Positions 7,037 through 13,830 of a stretch of 14,463 bases of DNA are shown here, piece by piece. Below the pieces are notes generated by a model, which worked only from the letters and a program-made list of their open reading frames with translations, was not told where the DNA came from and searched no databases. Both the position numbers and the translations under genes were made by a program. Numbering within the stretch: position 1 is the first letter of the stretch; each line of letters starts with the position of its first letter. This DNA comes from an uncultured Pseudomonadota bacterium (GTDB lineage: Bacteria > SAR324 > NAC60-12), in contig CAJXNF010000032.1 of assembly GCA_913056375.1 (NCBI GenBank), forward strand, positions 1-14,463, in the 5' to 3' direction.

Positions 7037-7723
7037 TCAGTAGTGAATCTTGACACCCTTAGAAGGGCGAGTGAAGACTCGATAGACCATTGACTCGAAG
7101 AACTCTAAGGGCGCTGTTTCGTATTGGGTTTGGATGGCTGTTTGATCGTAACGGGCAACCCATTCAGCGGTATACTCGAAATAGGGATGTCCTCGATAAC
7201 TCTCTCGTGCGTTGGCATCCAGCTGCAGATTTCCACTAGCGTGGTGGTCGAGAAACAGGGCATGGTGCCGAAGCATCCAGTGATTCTTTTCGGAAATATA
7301 ATTGGCCAGTAGCGTAGCCGAGAATTCACCATGGTTATCCGGACAGACGATGAAACCCAAATCATGGAACAGCCCACAGACAATCGTTTCTTCGTCTGCT
7401 CCATCCTGATATAGCATCGTTGCGCACTGCAGGCAGTGACGATAATTGTTTACACGAAATCCGTAACTCGGAGAATCTTTGGAGGCGGCAAGCATGTCCA
7501 AAGCCTGTCTGGCCTGCTGTTCCTGGTTGTAACGAGCTCGGTATAAATTCAGATCATTCCATTCCCCAGGGGTCAACTCTTCCATGGCAGTTCGGCTCTC
7601 TGGCAAATGCTCGTAAGCGGGCAAAACTGAAGAAGGTTGATGCAGGAGTCCATCTGATTGCAGGAAACTCACATCCTTGGGAACACTTGGAGAATCTAGA
7701 AATTCATCGAAATTCGGTTGCAT
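7037..7723 (-). CDS. HD-domain protein, predicted MIOX/PhnZ-type diiron oxygenase
   Basis: A 228-residue protein with a poorly ordered N-terminus (about 1-85) and an HD domain. Candidate metal ligands from this start are H96, H120-D121, H131, H153 or H154, and D193. The set H..HD..H..H..D is the six-ligand pattern of mixed-valent diiron HD oxygenases (myo-inositol oxygenase, PhnZ, TmpB). H96 to H120 is 24 residues, as I recall for PhnZ. Local text also resembles MIOX: G-L-F-H-D-L-G, N-H-G-E-F, and M-L-R-H-H before a second His. The Lys of the MIOX 'HDLGK' is Phe here, and the Tyr and Glu of the PhnZ lid are not matched, so the substrate differs. A plain HD phosphohydrolase remains possible. 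ATG at 7721-7723 is preferred; a TTG at 7751-7753 would add 10 residues. Confidence 0.75.
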   Translation of the reverse strand: MQPNFDEFLDSPSVPKDVSFLQSDGLLHQPSSVLPAYEHLPESRTAMEELTPGEWNDLNLYRARYNQEQQARQALDMLAASKDSPSYGFRVNNYRHCLQCATMLYQDGADEETIVCGLFHDLGFIVCPDNHGEFSATLLANYISEKNHWMLRHHALFLDHHASGNLQLDANARESYRGHPYFEYTAEWVARYDQTAIQTQYETAPLEFFESMVYRVFTRPSKGVKIHY

Positions 7724-7759
7724 AGTCTCAGAAGAAAAATCGAATTGTGCCAAATCAAC

Positions 7760-8512
7760 TCAGTGTGAAAGGATCTGGCTCAGAAACAGCTTGGTCCTCT
7801 CGTGCTCTGGTTCTGAAAAGAACTGTGCTGGTGGTGACCGCTCAATAATGCGGCCTTCGTCCATAAACACCATCTGGTGCGCCACCGTGCGGGCAAAACC
7901 CATTTCATGAGTGACACAGATCATCGTCATGCCACTCTCGGCAAGATCGATCATCACATCGAGCACTTCCTTGATCATCTCTGGATCAAGAGCAGAAGTA
8001 GGCTCGTCAAAAAGCATAATTCGCGGCTGCATGCAGAGAGATCGAGCAATCGCTACCCGTTGTTGTTGCCCTCCAGAGAGTGACCCCGGATATTTAGCCG
8101 CTTGCTCTGGAATTCGAACCCGCTGCAGATATTCCATCGCTAAGGCCTCAGCCTCTTTTTTACTGAGTCCACGGACTTTCATGGGACCCAGCGTGCAGTT
8201 TTCCAGCACTGTCAAGTGAGGAAAGAGATTGAACTGCTGGAAGACCATGCCTACTTCGCTACGAACCTTGTTGATGTGCTGAGTATCCTGATCCAGCTCA
8301 ATACCATCAACAACGATCCGTCCTTCTTGGTGCTCCTCCAACCGATTGATGCAACGAATCAGTGTGGACTTGCCAGAGCCAGAAGGCCCACAGACAACAA
8401 CCCGCTCCCCAGAGAAAACTTGCAGACTCACATCTTTGAGTACCTGAAAGTCACCAAACCACTTACTGACCCCAGACATCTCAATGATTGGATTTGAAGT
8501 ATTCTCATTCAT
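7760..8512 (-). CDS. Polar-amino-acid-type ABC importer, ATP-binding subunit
   Basis: A 250-residue ATPase of the GlnQ/HisP/AapP group that energises uptake by the two permeases of this operon. All motifs are intact: Walker A G42-P-S-G-S-G-K-S-T50, Q-loop Q92, signature L145-S-G-G-Q149, Walker B I-M-L-F-D-E (165-170) and switch His H202. It lacks the C-terminal regulatory domain of MetN/PotA-type ATPases, as expected for this group. ATG at 8510-8512 lies 20 bases after permease 2. The stop lies 36 bases before the chosen HD-gene ATG and 6 bases before the alternative TTG, which supports one transcript. Confidence 0.93.
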   Translation of the reverse strand: MNENTSNPIIEMSGVSKWFGDFQVLKDVSLQVFSGERVVVCGPSGSGKSTLIRCINRLEEHQEGRIVVDGIELDQDTQHINKVRSEVGMVFQQFNLFPHLTVLENCTLGPMKVRGLSKKEAEALAMEYLQRVRIPEQAAKYPGSLSGGQQQRVAIARSLCMQPRIMLFDEPTSALDPEMIKEVLDVMIDLAESGMTMICVTHEMGFARTVAHQMVFMDEGRIIERSPPAQFFSEPEHERTKLFLSQILSH

Positions 8513-8532
8513 GACGAGGCGAACCCTTAGTT

Positions 8533-9423
8533 CTAAATACGTGATGAGTCAAGTCGCATTTCAAGCCGACGAAAGATTAGCGCGCAGGAGTAGCACAAAA
8601 CAAAGTAAACCCCAGCTACAAAAACCCAGACTTCAAAGACGCGCTGTGTGGAGTTTGCCACTTCCAGCGTCAAAAAAGTCAACTCTTGGATCGAGATCAA
8701 TGAGACAATCGAAGAATCCTTGATCAAGATAATGAATTGACCCGCCAAGGGAGGAATGACCCGTTGAACGGCTTGGGGCAAAACAACATAGCGCATCTGT
8801 TGCCAGCGACTCAGGCCAATACTCATCGCCGCTTCTCGTTGACCAACTGAGACGGATTGAATTCCGGAGCGCACAATCTCTGTGATGTAGGCCGCTTCAA
8901 AGAGGGCGAGACAGAAGATTCCTGAAAAGGTGTTCGAGAGCAAAGAAACTGGACCAAAGAGAAACTCAACCACACTTTGACCGGTAGGACCCAGGCGTTG
9001 ATCAAGGGTATCTAAGCCGAGTAGTGGGATGATCTGGCTGCTGATGAAGAAGTAAAAAACGAAGATGAAAACAATGGGAGGAACATTCCGAATCAACTCG
9101 ACGTAGAGCCTGCTGAAGGCTTGGGGAAAGAGCCGGCGGCTGGTTCGCATCATGCCAGTGACGAAGCCGATAAGTGTCGCCAGGATGATGCTCCAGAAGG
9201 CCAACCGAAGTGTCGTCAGCAGGCCCTTAACCAAGAGGTTTGGTAGCAGTGATTGGGTTTCTTCATCCCAGCGGAACAAGTAACCAGGTAGGAAGCCCCA
9301 GTCCCATTGGTAGACCAACACGGTGTTGACCCGGTAGCCGATGAAACCAAAAAACCCAATAATTCCCAACAGAACAACTGAGTCTACCCAAGACCAGCGA
9401 TAGCGTGAGGTAGATCGAGACAT
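8533..9423 (-). CDS. Polar-amino-acid-type ABC importer, permease subunit 2
   Basis: A 296-residue inner-membrane protein of the HisM/GltK permease family. The cytoplasmic EAA loop that docks on the ATPase is seen at about 197-219 (R-E-A-A-M-S-I-G-L-S-R-W ... V-L-P-Q-A). It carries a long N-terminal extension with one predicted helix (15-38) and a periplasmic segment before the core helices. A roughly 25-residue insertion (about 136-161) lies between core helices, so it is longer than the usual 220-240 residues. ATG at 9421-9423 has no strong ribosome binding site. It is the second of two non-identical permeases, which probably form a heterodimer. Confidence 0.9.
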   Translation of the reverse strand: MSRSTSRYRWSWVDSVVLLGIIGFFGFIGYRVNTVLVYQWDWGFLPGYLFRWDEETQSLLPNLLVKGLLTTLRLAFWSIILATLIGFVTGMMRTSRRLFPQAFSRLYVELIRNVPPIVFIFVFYFFISSQIIPLLGLDTLDQRLGPTGQSVVEFLFGPVSLLSNTFSGIFCLALFEAAYITEIVRSGIQSVSVGQREAAMSIGLSRWQQMRYVVLPQAVQRVIPPLAGQFIILIKDSSIVSLISIQELTFLTLEVANSTQRVFEVWVFVAGVYFVLCYSCALIFRRLEMRLDSSRI

Positions 9424-9436
9424 GCGATCACATACC

Positions 9437-9481
9437 CTAGCGGGAGAAGTTTTCCTTTGAATCTTCCCCCACCGGAGCTAG
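9437..9481 (-). other. Intercistronic stem-loop after the binding-protein gene
   Basis: In plus coordinates, CTAGC-GGGAGAAG (9437-9449) can pair with CTTCCCCC (9463-9470) and GCTAG (9477-9481), with one mismatch and a 6-base bulge. It starts 6 bases beyond the binding-protein stop codon on the transcript and has no following T-run. It is therefore more likely an mRNA-stabilising or processing structure than a terminator. Confidence 0.5.
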
Positions 9482-9486
9482 ATAAA

Positions 9487-10329
9487 TTACTGTTGATCGA
9501 CTTGATCTGCCCAGTCCATCGTCTTGAACCAGTAGTGATGACGCTTTTCGAGCCATCCGTTGCTGGTGTTGACCATGATCCAGTTGGAGAAGAAGTTCAT
9601 CGCATCGGGATCGCCCTTGCGAATACCAAATGCCTCGTCTCCACGGGACAGATTTTCTGTGGTCGGCATGTAGAGTGCGTCAGGATAACGATAGGTCCAC
9701 TTTACTGGCTTTGGATGGCTGGAGAGCGTGGCGTGAGCGTTCCCGTTCACCACTTCCTGAAAGGCCATCGTATCGTCATCAAACTGCCGAATTTTGGCTT
9801 TCGGCCATATTTTCTCAACTGCATCTGTACATGGCGTGACACCACGTCGACAAACGAAGATCACATCAGAGCGATTGAACCCTTCTGGCCAAGCAAAATC
9901 ACCAGCTAGTTTCTTACTGGCAGCAATCCCCATCCCAGAGTGAGCATAGGGAGCGGTGAAGTTGATGGTGAGGTTACGCTGAGGAGTGACACTCATTCCA
10001 CCGATGATCACATCGAATTTTCCAGCGATCAGTGCGGGGATAATACCGGACCATTGTGTGGGTACAAACTCAATGTCAACACCCATGTCTTCAGCAACCT
10101 TCTTGGCCACATCAATCTCAAAACCGATCAATTCACCCTGCTTGTTGCGCATCGCCCAAGGCACAAAGGTGGACATGCCAACCATTAACTTGCCGCGCTT
10201 CTTGATCGTCTCGATAACGCTCTCAGAAGTCAGCTGTTGTTGGGTCTCTCCAGCCAAAGCACCTGTATATGCAGGTAGCATCAGCAACAGGCCCAACAGA
10301 AGAGTTAGTGAAGTTTTTAAGACTTTCAT
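9487..10329 (-). CDS. Periplasmic solute-binding protein, family 3 (ABC importer)
   Basis: A 280-residue precursor with a signal peptide (basic start M-K-V-L-K, hydrophobic core 7-20, A-L-A/G cleavage near 26). The mature part is a family 3 binding protein: a G-x-L-x-V-G-type first strand (46-51), G-F-E-I-D-V-A-K (69-76) and S-V-T-P-Q-R118, where R118 is the conserved carboxylate-binding Arg. The Asp that normally binds the ligand's alpha-amino group (GlnH pattern D-A-x-x-x-D) is replaced: the segment reads H-A-T-L-S-S204. The ligand is therefore probably a carboxylate whose amino end is absent, modified or quaternary (inference). A Cys pair (C160, C167) may form a disulfide. ATG at 10327-10329 follows AGAGGA at a 4-base gap and is preferred over TTG at 10342-10344. 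Confidence 0.88.
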   Translation of the reverse strand: MKVLKTSLTLLLGLLLMLPAYTGALAGETQQQLTSESVIETIKKRGKLMVGMSTFVPWAMRNKQGELIGFEIDVAKKVAEDMGVDIEFVPTQWSGIIPALIAGKFDVIIGGMSVTPQRNLTINFTAPYAHSGMGIAASKKLAGDFAWPEGFNRSDVIFVCRRGVTPCTDAVEKIWPKAKIRQFDDDTMAFQEVVNGNAHATLSSHPKPVKWTYRYPDALYMPTTENLSRGDEAFGIRKGDPDAMNFFSNWIMVNTSNGWLEKRHHYWFKTMDWADQVDQQ

Positions 10330-10420
10330 ACGTCCTCTTTTCAAAAGAGTGGTTAAATCGTTGCCGGGAAATCCGATAACGAATCTGGGGATAGGCTACT
10401 CTCCCAAGGAAGCCCGCTAC

Positions 10421-10447
10421 AAAAACGCTTTCGCAATGTACGAAAGC
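10421..10447 (-). terminator. Terminator-like attenuator between permease 1 and binding protein
   Basis: On the minus strand a perfect 7-bp stem GCTTTCG / CGAAAGC (loop TACATTG) is followed by G and five T. It lies between permease 1 (stop 10484) and the binding-protein start (10329), in the longest gap of the operon. It may reduce read-through or separate a downstream promoter. It directly follows the stem-loop at 10449-10482. Confidence 0.5.
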
Positions 10448-10448
10448 T

Positions 10449-10482
10449 CTCAGGAAACTCGTCAAACCCCAAGTTTCCTGGG
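10449..10482 (-). other. Stem-loop directly after permease 1
   Basis: A perfect 9-bp inverted repeat CAGGAAACT / AGTTTCCTG (10451-10459 and 10472-10480) with a 12-base loop. It extends by one G-U and one G-C pair to about 11 bp. It begins just after the permease 1 stop codon on the minus strand. It has no T-run of its own, but the T-run hairpin at 10421-10447 follows immediately. Confidence 0.55.
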
Positions 10483-10483
10483 T

Positions 10484-11299
10484 TCAGTGACGACCACGAA
10501 CTCTCCATTCGAGAATGCTCACCAACAGAGAGAGCACAATCGTGATTCCCAAGTACATCGCAGCTACCGTAAGCCAGATCTCAAAACTCATGAAGGTATC
10601 TGCAATGATGTCCAGTCCCTGGGTCGTCAAATCAAAGACAGCAATCACGCTGACGATGGCTGAATGTTTGATAAGGTTGATCAGCACTCCCGTTAGTGGA
10701 GGCAACATCAATGGCACTGCTTGCGGCAGTACAATGTATCGATAGGTGTTCCAACGGGATAGTCCAATGCTGGTACTGGCCTCCCATTGTCCTCTTTGCA
10801 CGCTCAGGATACCCGCTCGGATGATCTCTGAAGCGAAGGTTCCCTCAAAAAAAGAGATGCAGAGAACTCCAACCCAAAACCTGGGAATCTCGAGAATCGG
10901 AGAAAAAACAAAGTAGAACACATACATCTGCACAAGTAATGGTGTGTTGCGAATCACCTCTAGATAGACTTGTGCAACCAGATTCCCAATCCAGGATTGG
11001 GACATGCGCAACATGGCGGTCGTTAGTCCAATCAGCAAAGTGATGATGATTCCGTAGAGCCCAATCTCCAGGGTTACGAAGAGACCATCCATTAGAGGCC
11101 CCCAGATCAACTCCCCGTCAATGACCTTCCAAAAATACTTGGGGAGCCGATACCACTGCCAGTTGTATCCCATCTGAGCAGCACCATTGAGCGTGAGCCA
11201 GATCAGGGCACCGAAGAATAGCACTAACTGACTGACGTCAAACCAACGAGAATTCCACCATTTGACTGGACGGGAGGGTGGTTTGCGAAGTTTGCTCAT
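10484..11299 (-). CDS. Polar-amino-acid-type ABC importer, permease subunit 1
   Basis: A 271-residue inner-membrane protein of the same HisM/GltK family as permease 2 but clearly different in sequence. The EAA loop is at about 173-195 (W-E-A-S-T-S-I-G-L-S-R-W ... V-L-P-Q-A), preceded by the family's helix with E-V-I-R-N-T-P (114-120). A roughly 65-residue N-terminal region carries one extra hydrophobic stretch (22-38) and an aromatic-rich periplasmic segment. ATG at 11297-11299 overlaps the stop codon of the preceding oxygenase gene (ATGA, 4 bp), so the two are translationally coupled. This overlap is the best evidence that the oxygenase and the importer belong to one pathway. Confidence 0.92.
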   Translation of the reverse strand: MSKLRKPPSRPVKWWNSRWFDVSQLVLFFGALIWLTLNGAAQMGYNWQWYRLPKYFWKVIDGELIWGPLMDGLFVTLEIGLYGIIITLLIGLTTAMLRMSQSWIGNLVAQVYLEVIRNTPLLVQMYVFYFVFSPILEIPRFWVGVLCISFFEGTFASEIIRAGILSVQRGQWEASTSIGLSRWNTYRYIVLPQAVPLMLPPLTGVLINLIKHSAIVSVIAVFDLTTQGLDIIADTFMSFEIWLTVAAMYLGITIVLSLLVSILEWRVRGRH

Positions 11300-12285
11300 G
11301 CTAACTGCGCTGACTTTCGATAGCTAAAGGACGCATCGAATCGCGACAATACATAATCTCCGCATTGTACAGGTTCATACTGTACCGACTCCGATTCCGG
11401 AAAAACCTTTGCTGGATCAACCAGCGTTTCGAAGTTTGGATCCCAGGCAATCACCATTGAGTAGCGCTCAACATTTTTTCGGTTGATCACACGATGCAGA
11501 GTGGACTGAAAGGCGTTGTTCGTCCAACGAGAAAGCAGGTCTCCCACGTTGACTACCAGAGTATCTTCTAATGGATGAGCTGTGACCCACTCTCCTTGCC
11601 TAGTCTGCACTTCCAACCCACCCACTGAATCCTGCCAGAGTAAAGTCAGACATCCGTAATCTGTGTGGGGTGCCACGCCAAACTGAGTTTCACCAAGGTC
11701 TGACGGTTGAGGCGGATAGTAAATCACAGAACTACGGGCGATTGGTTGATTAGTCGCTTGTAGAAATACCTCTTCAGGCAGATCAAGACTCAGTGCAAAA
11801 GCCCGCATCATATCTCTCCCACATTCCAGGCCTGCTTCAAAAAAAGGATAAACAGATGCTCTGAATTCAGGCATTTGTGAGGGCCATTGGTTTCTTCCCA
11901 AAAAAGGATTCTCCACCGTTAGATCGGGGTGTCCATCGGGCAGATCCAATCCCCAGACGAAGCTCTCTTTCAAATCTACTCTTGTGGCCTTTTCCATCTT
12001 AGCTTGGCCGACTGCTAGGAATCCGTGGTGGTTATGGTTGATCTTCAGCTGGTTTTTCCAATCTTTCGGCTGATGAAAAAACTGTTTTGTCGCTGCATAT
12101 GCCTGCTGGATCACCTGAGAAGGAATGCAATGATTGCGGATGTAAAAAAAGCCAATCCCCTCTGCCGCTTGGCGAAGTTGTCGAGCAACCTCCTGCATCG
12201 CTCGACGGTTGCCAGAGCGCAACGGGTGTACGTCAATTACTGGGATTTCGTCAATTGTGATCGTTTTAGCTGCTGCGTAGCTCAT
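11296..12285 (-). CDS. Isopenicillin N synthase-type Fe(II)/2-oxoglutarate oxygenase
   Basis: A 329-residue cytosolic non-heme iron oxygenase with the two-part layout of the family. The N-terminal DIOX_N region (about 12-120) has I-P-V-I-D and G-F-F-Y-I-R-N-H. The double-stranded beta-helix core (about 185-290) follows. Iron ligands are H207-x-D209 (A-P-H-T-D-Y-G) and H264 (S-T-L-H-R-V). R274-x-S276 binds the 2-oxoglutarate C5 carboxylate, which indicates a true co-substrate user rather than an IPNS. Such enzymes hydroxylate, desaturate or ring-close small molecules while converting 2-oxoglutarate to succinate. The substrate cannot be read from sequence. ATG at 12283-12285 lies 19 bases after the desaturase stop, and the 3' end overlaps permease 1 by 4 bp. 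Confidence 0.9.
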   Translation of the reverse strand: MSYAAAKTITIDEIPVIDVHPLRSGNRRAMQEVARQLRQAAEGIGFFYIRNHCIPSQVIQQAYAATKQFFHQPKDWKNQLKINHNHHGFLAVGQAKMEKATRVDLKESFVWGLDLPDGHPDLTVENPFLGRNQWPSQMPEFRASVYPFFEAGLECGRDMMRAFALSLDLPEEVFLQATNQPIARSSVIYYPPQPSDLGETQFGVAPHTDYGCLTLLWQDSVGGLEVQTRQGEWVTAHPLEDTLVVNVGDLLSRWTNNAFQSTLHRVINRKNVERYSMVIAWDPNFETLVDPAKVFPESESVQYEPVQCGDYVLSRFDASFSYRKSAQLA

Positions 12286-12304
12286 AGAGGATTAAAGATT
12301 GATT

Positions 12305-13270
12305 TCAAATTACAGGAGAGTGATCTTGTCGATACAATTGCTGGATTAATTTTCGATGGCTGAACAAGTATCCCTGATCAACGTTTTCCAAATGTGATTT
12401 TAGATGTTGATGCAGAGCTGGCAGTGCGTGAAATGGAATGTTGGGAAACGCGTGATGTTCCGCATGAAAGGGCATGTTCCAAGCGAGCCAGCGTATCGGA
12501 TGCAGAGTCAATGTTGTCCGAGTATTCCGTAGCAGATCAGCAATCCAAGGACAGCCTCCATGCTCTGAAATCCGGATCAAGCGCATCACAGGTTCTGCAA
12601 GAATTCTCGGGAAAAACCAGTACCAGAACAGTAGAGTGCTGCCTGAAAGTAAGCTTCCACCCAGCAGCAAGAGATAGAACAGTAGCATCCCTTGTGCTTC
12701 GCGCTGCACTTTTTTGCGAAGGCGCTCTGGAATGAAAGACTGTTCCAGCTCAGAAAATTGACCCTGTGGATGGCGTACCAGATTTTTTAACACTCCCTTG
12801 AAGTAGGGGATTGCCGTGAGGTAGTACCAATACCCCCAGAATGTCCGTGCTTGTGGGATGCTTTCCGGATCTTTTTCAGGATGCTGGGTATAGGTGTGAT
12901 GAGCTGCATGCTCCAGCTTGAAGTACAGCGGAGGGATCATAATCACCAGTCCTGTAAACCAAGCCACCGCCTGATTCAGCCAACGAGTCAAAAAAGCACT
13001 TTGATGAGTTGCCTCATGGAAGGGAGCGAAGAGGTGAACCAGAACAACGCCATGGAGCACCAATCCAAAAATCAGCCACGGGGTTTCCATCGTTAGTTGA
13101 AGGACGTACCCCGTCAGGACAAGCAATCCCAGGTGCACAAATAAAAAAAGCAACCCCTGAGTATCTTGTCGCTTCTGGAGTGGTTTGAGAACTTCGAGGC
13201 TAATCAGCTGGCTTGGACGACGTTGAGAGTTCCCAAGGCTCCATTCGCTGATCGGATTAGTTTCCGACAT
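12305..13270 (-). CDS. Fatty-acid-desaturase-superfamily membrane diiron enzyme
   Basis: A 321-residue membrane protein with about four to six helices and all histidine boxes of the family: H85-E-A-T-H89, H121-A-A-H-H125 and H269-A-E-H-H273, plus an extra H237 (S-E-H-G-G). These bind a diiron centre that desaturates or hydroxylates an unactivated C-H bond. The R-W-L-A-W-N-M-P-F-H text is typical of a branch that includes hydroxylases and small-molecule desaturases. No lipid gene is nearby; it is the first gene of an operon with an ABC importer, so a small-molecule substrate is plausible (RtxC, acting on dihydrorhizobitoxine, is a precedent). I prefer ATG at 13268-13270. A GTG at 13364-13366 would add a Ser-rich 32-residue tail and lies inside a 12-bp hairpin. 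Confidence 0.85.
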   Translation of the reverse strand: MSETNPISEWSLGNSQRRPSQLISLEVLKPLQKRQDTQGLLFLFVHLGLLVLTGYVLQLTMETPWLIFGLVLHGVVLVHLFAPFHEATHQSAFLTRWLNQAVAWFTGLVIMIPPLYFKLEHAAHHTYTQHPEKDPESIPQARTFWGYWYYLTAIPYFKGVLKNLVRHPQGQFSELEQSFIPERLRKKVQREAQGMLLFYLLLLGGSLLSGSTLLFWYWFFPRILAEPVMRLIRISEHGGCPWIADLLRNTRTTLTLHPIRWLAWNMPFHAEHHAFPNIPFHALPALHQHLKSHLENVDQGYLFSHRKLIQQLYRQDHSPVI

Positions 13271-13626
13271 AAATATTGAAGATGAGGAAGAGATTGTAGA
13301 GAGATTATTTTGAGTGAGTGTAGTCTGATCGTTTTTCAGAGAACAAGATAAATTCTGAAAGTCCACTGAAGGAGTGGACTTTCAAAAAAAGAAAATCATC
13401 GTATTTCTCAAGTCTGGGCAATACTAAATTTCTTCTGAATCAAGTAATTCATCATGTTTCCAGTATTCACACATACAATGACTATCGAAGAGAAGTACCT
13501 GGTTCGCTTTCTACTCTGGGCAAGTGCTACTTCTTGGGCGGACAGGGCAGAACTGGTACGTCGTGTGAAGCCAAGAGCTCAGGTCTTCAATAACCTGAAT
13601 ATGTTCACCTCAACGCAAGGAACCTC
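13271..13626. other. Divergent intergenic region with leader palindrome
   Basis: These 356 bases separate the eight-gene minus-strand operon from the plus-strand small-protein pair, so they should hold both promoters. The region contains the 12-bp palindrome at 13356-13384, an A/T-rich zone (13381-13445), and the AAGGA ribosome binding site of the 67-aa gene (13617-13621). I could not place convincing -35/-10 pairs. A 78-codon frame at 13454-13690 is not convincing. Confidence 0.5.
13356..13384 (-). promoter_or_regulatory. Perfect 12-bp inverted repeat upstream of the operon
   Basis: TGAAAGTCCACT (13356-13367) and AGTGGACTTTCA (13373-13384) are exact reverse complements around a 5-base spacer GAAGG. 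The element is 86 bases before the desaturase ATG. An A7 run follows it on the plus strand, so neither strand has the T-run needed for an intrinsic terminator. It is best read as an operator for a dimeric regulator or a 5'-leader hairpin. Confidence 0.6.
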
Positions 13627-13830
13627 ATGGCAGAAGCGAAACACACACAATCTTGGGCAGAATTGGCAATCGATCTCTACGACAAATTGACCGGCCGCAA
13701 TGCAGAAATCACCTATGAATTTGAGAACATGGAAGTCTGGGCACCCAGTGGAGTGGGCAAGGATGCAGAGCATGGGCACTGGAAGATCAACGGAATCCTG
13801 AAGATCCGCACACGTGATGTGAAGCAATGA
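13627..13830 (+). CDS. Small protein of unknown function (67 aa)
   Basis: A 67-residue soluble protein with a short amphipathic helical start (S-W-A-E-L-A-I-D-L-Y-D-K-L) followed by a strand-rich region (A-E-I-T-Y-E-F-E; H-W-K-I-N-G-I-L-K-I-R-T-R). No signal peptide, membrane helix or known motif is seen. A good AAGGA ribosome binding site lies 5 bases before ATG 13627. The stop overlaps the start of the next gene (ATGA), so the two are translationally coupled and their products probably work together. I do not recognise the family. The good start signal and the coupling support a real gene. Confidence 0.7.
   Translation: MAEAKHTQSWAELAIDLYDKLTGRNAEITYEFENMEVWAPSGVGKDAEHGHWKINGILKIRTRDVKQ

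Noticed and set aside
9986..10663. 225-codon plus-strand frame across the binding-protein/permease junction
   Set aside because: It is antisense to two clear ABC importer genes and has no recognisable motif; its openness reflects the codon pattern of the genes opposite.
11296..12285. Naming the 2-oxoglutarate oxygenase and HD protein as PhnY/PhnZ or TmpA/TmpB
   Set aside because: The oxygenase is IPNS-type rather than the types known for those pathways, the HD protein lacks the PhnZ lid residues, and no phosphonate transporter gene is present. Only the analogy is kept.
13454..13690. 78-codon plus-strand frame
   Set aside because: It overlaps the start of the 67-aa gene, which has a proper ribosome binding site and coupling; its own composition and start signal are poor.
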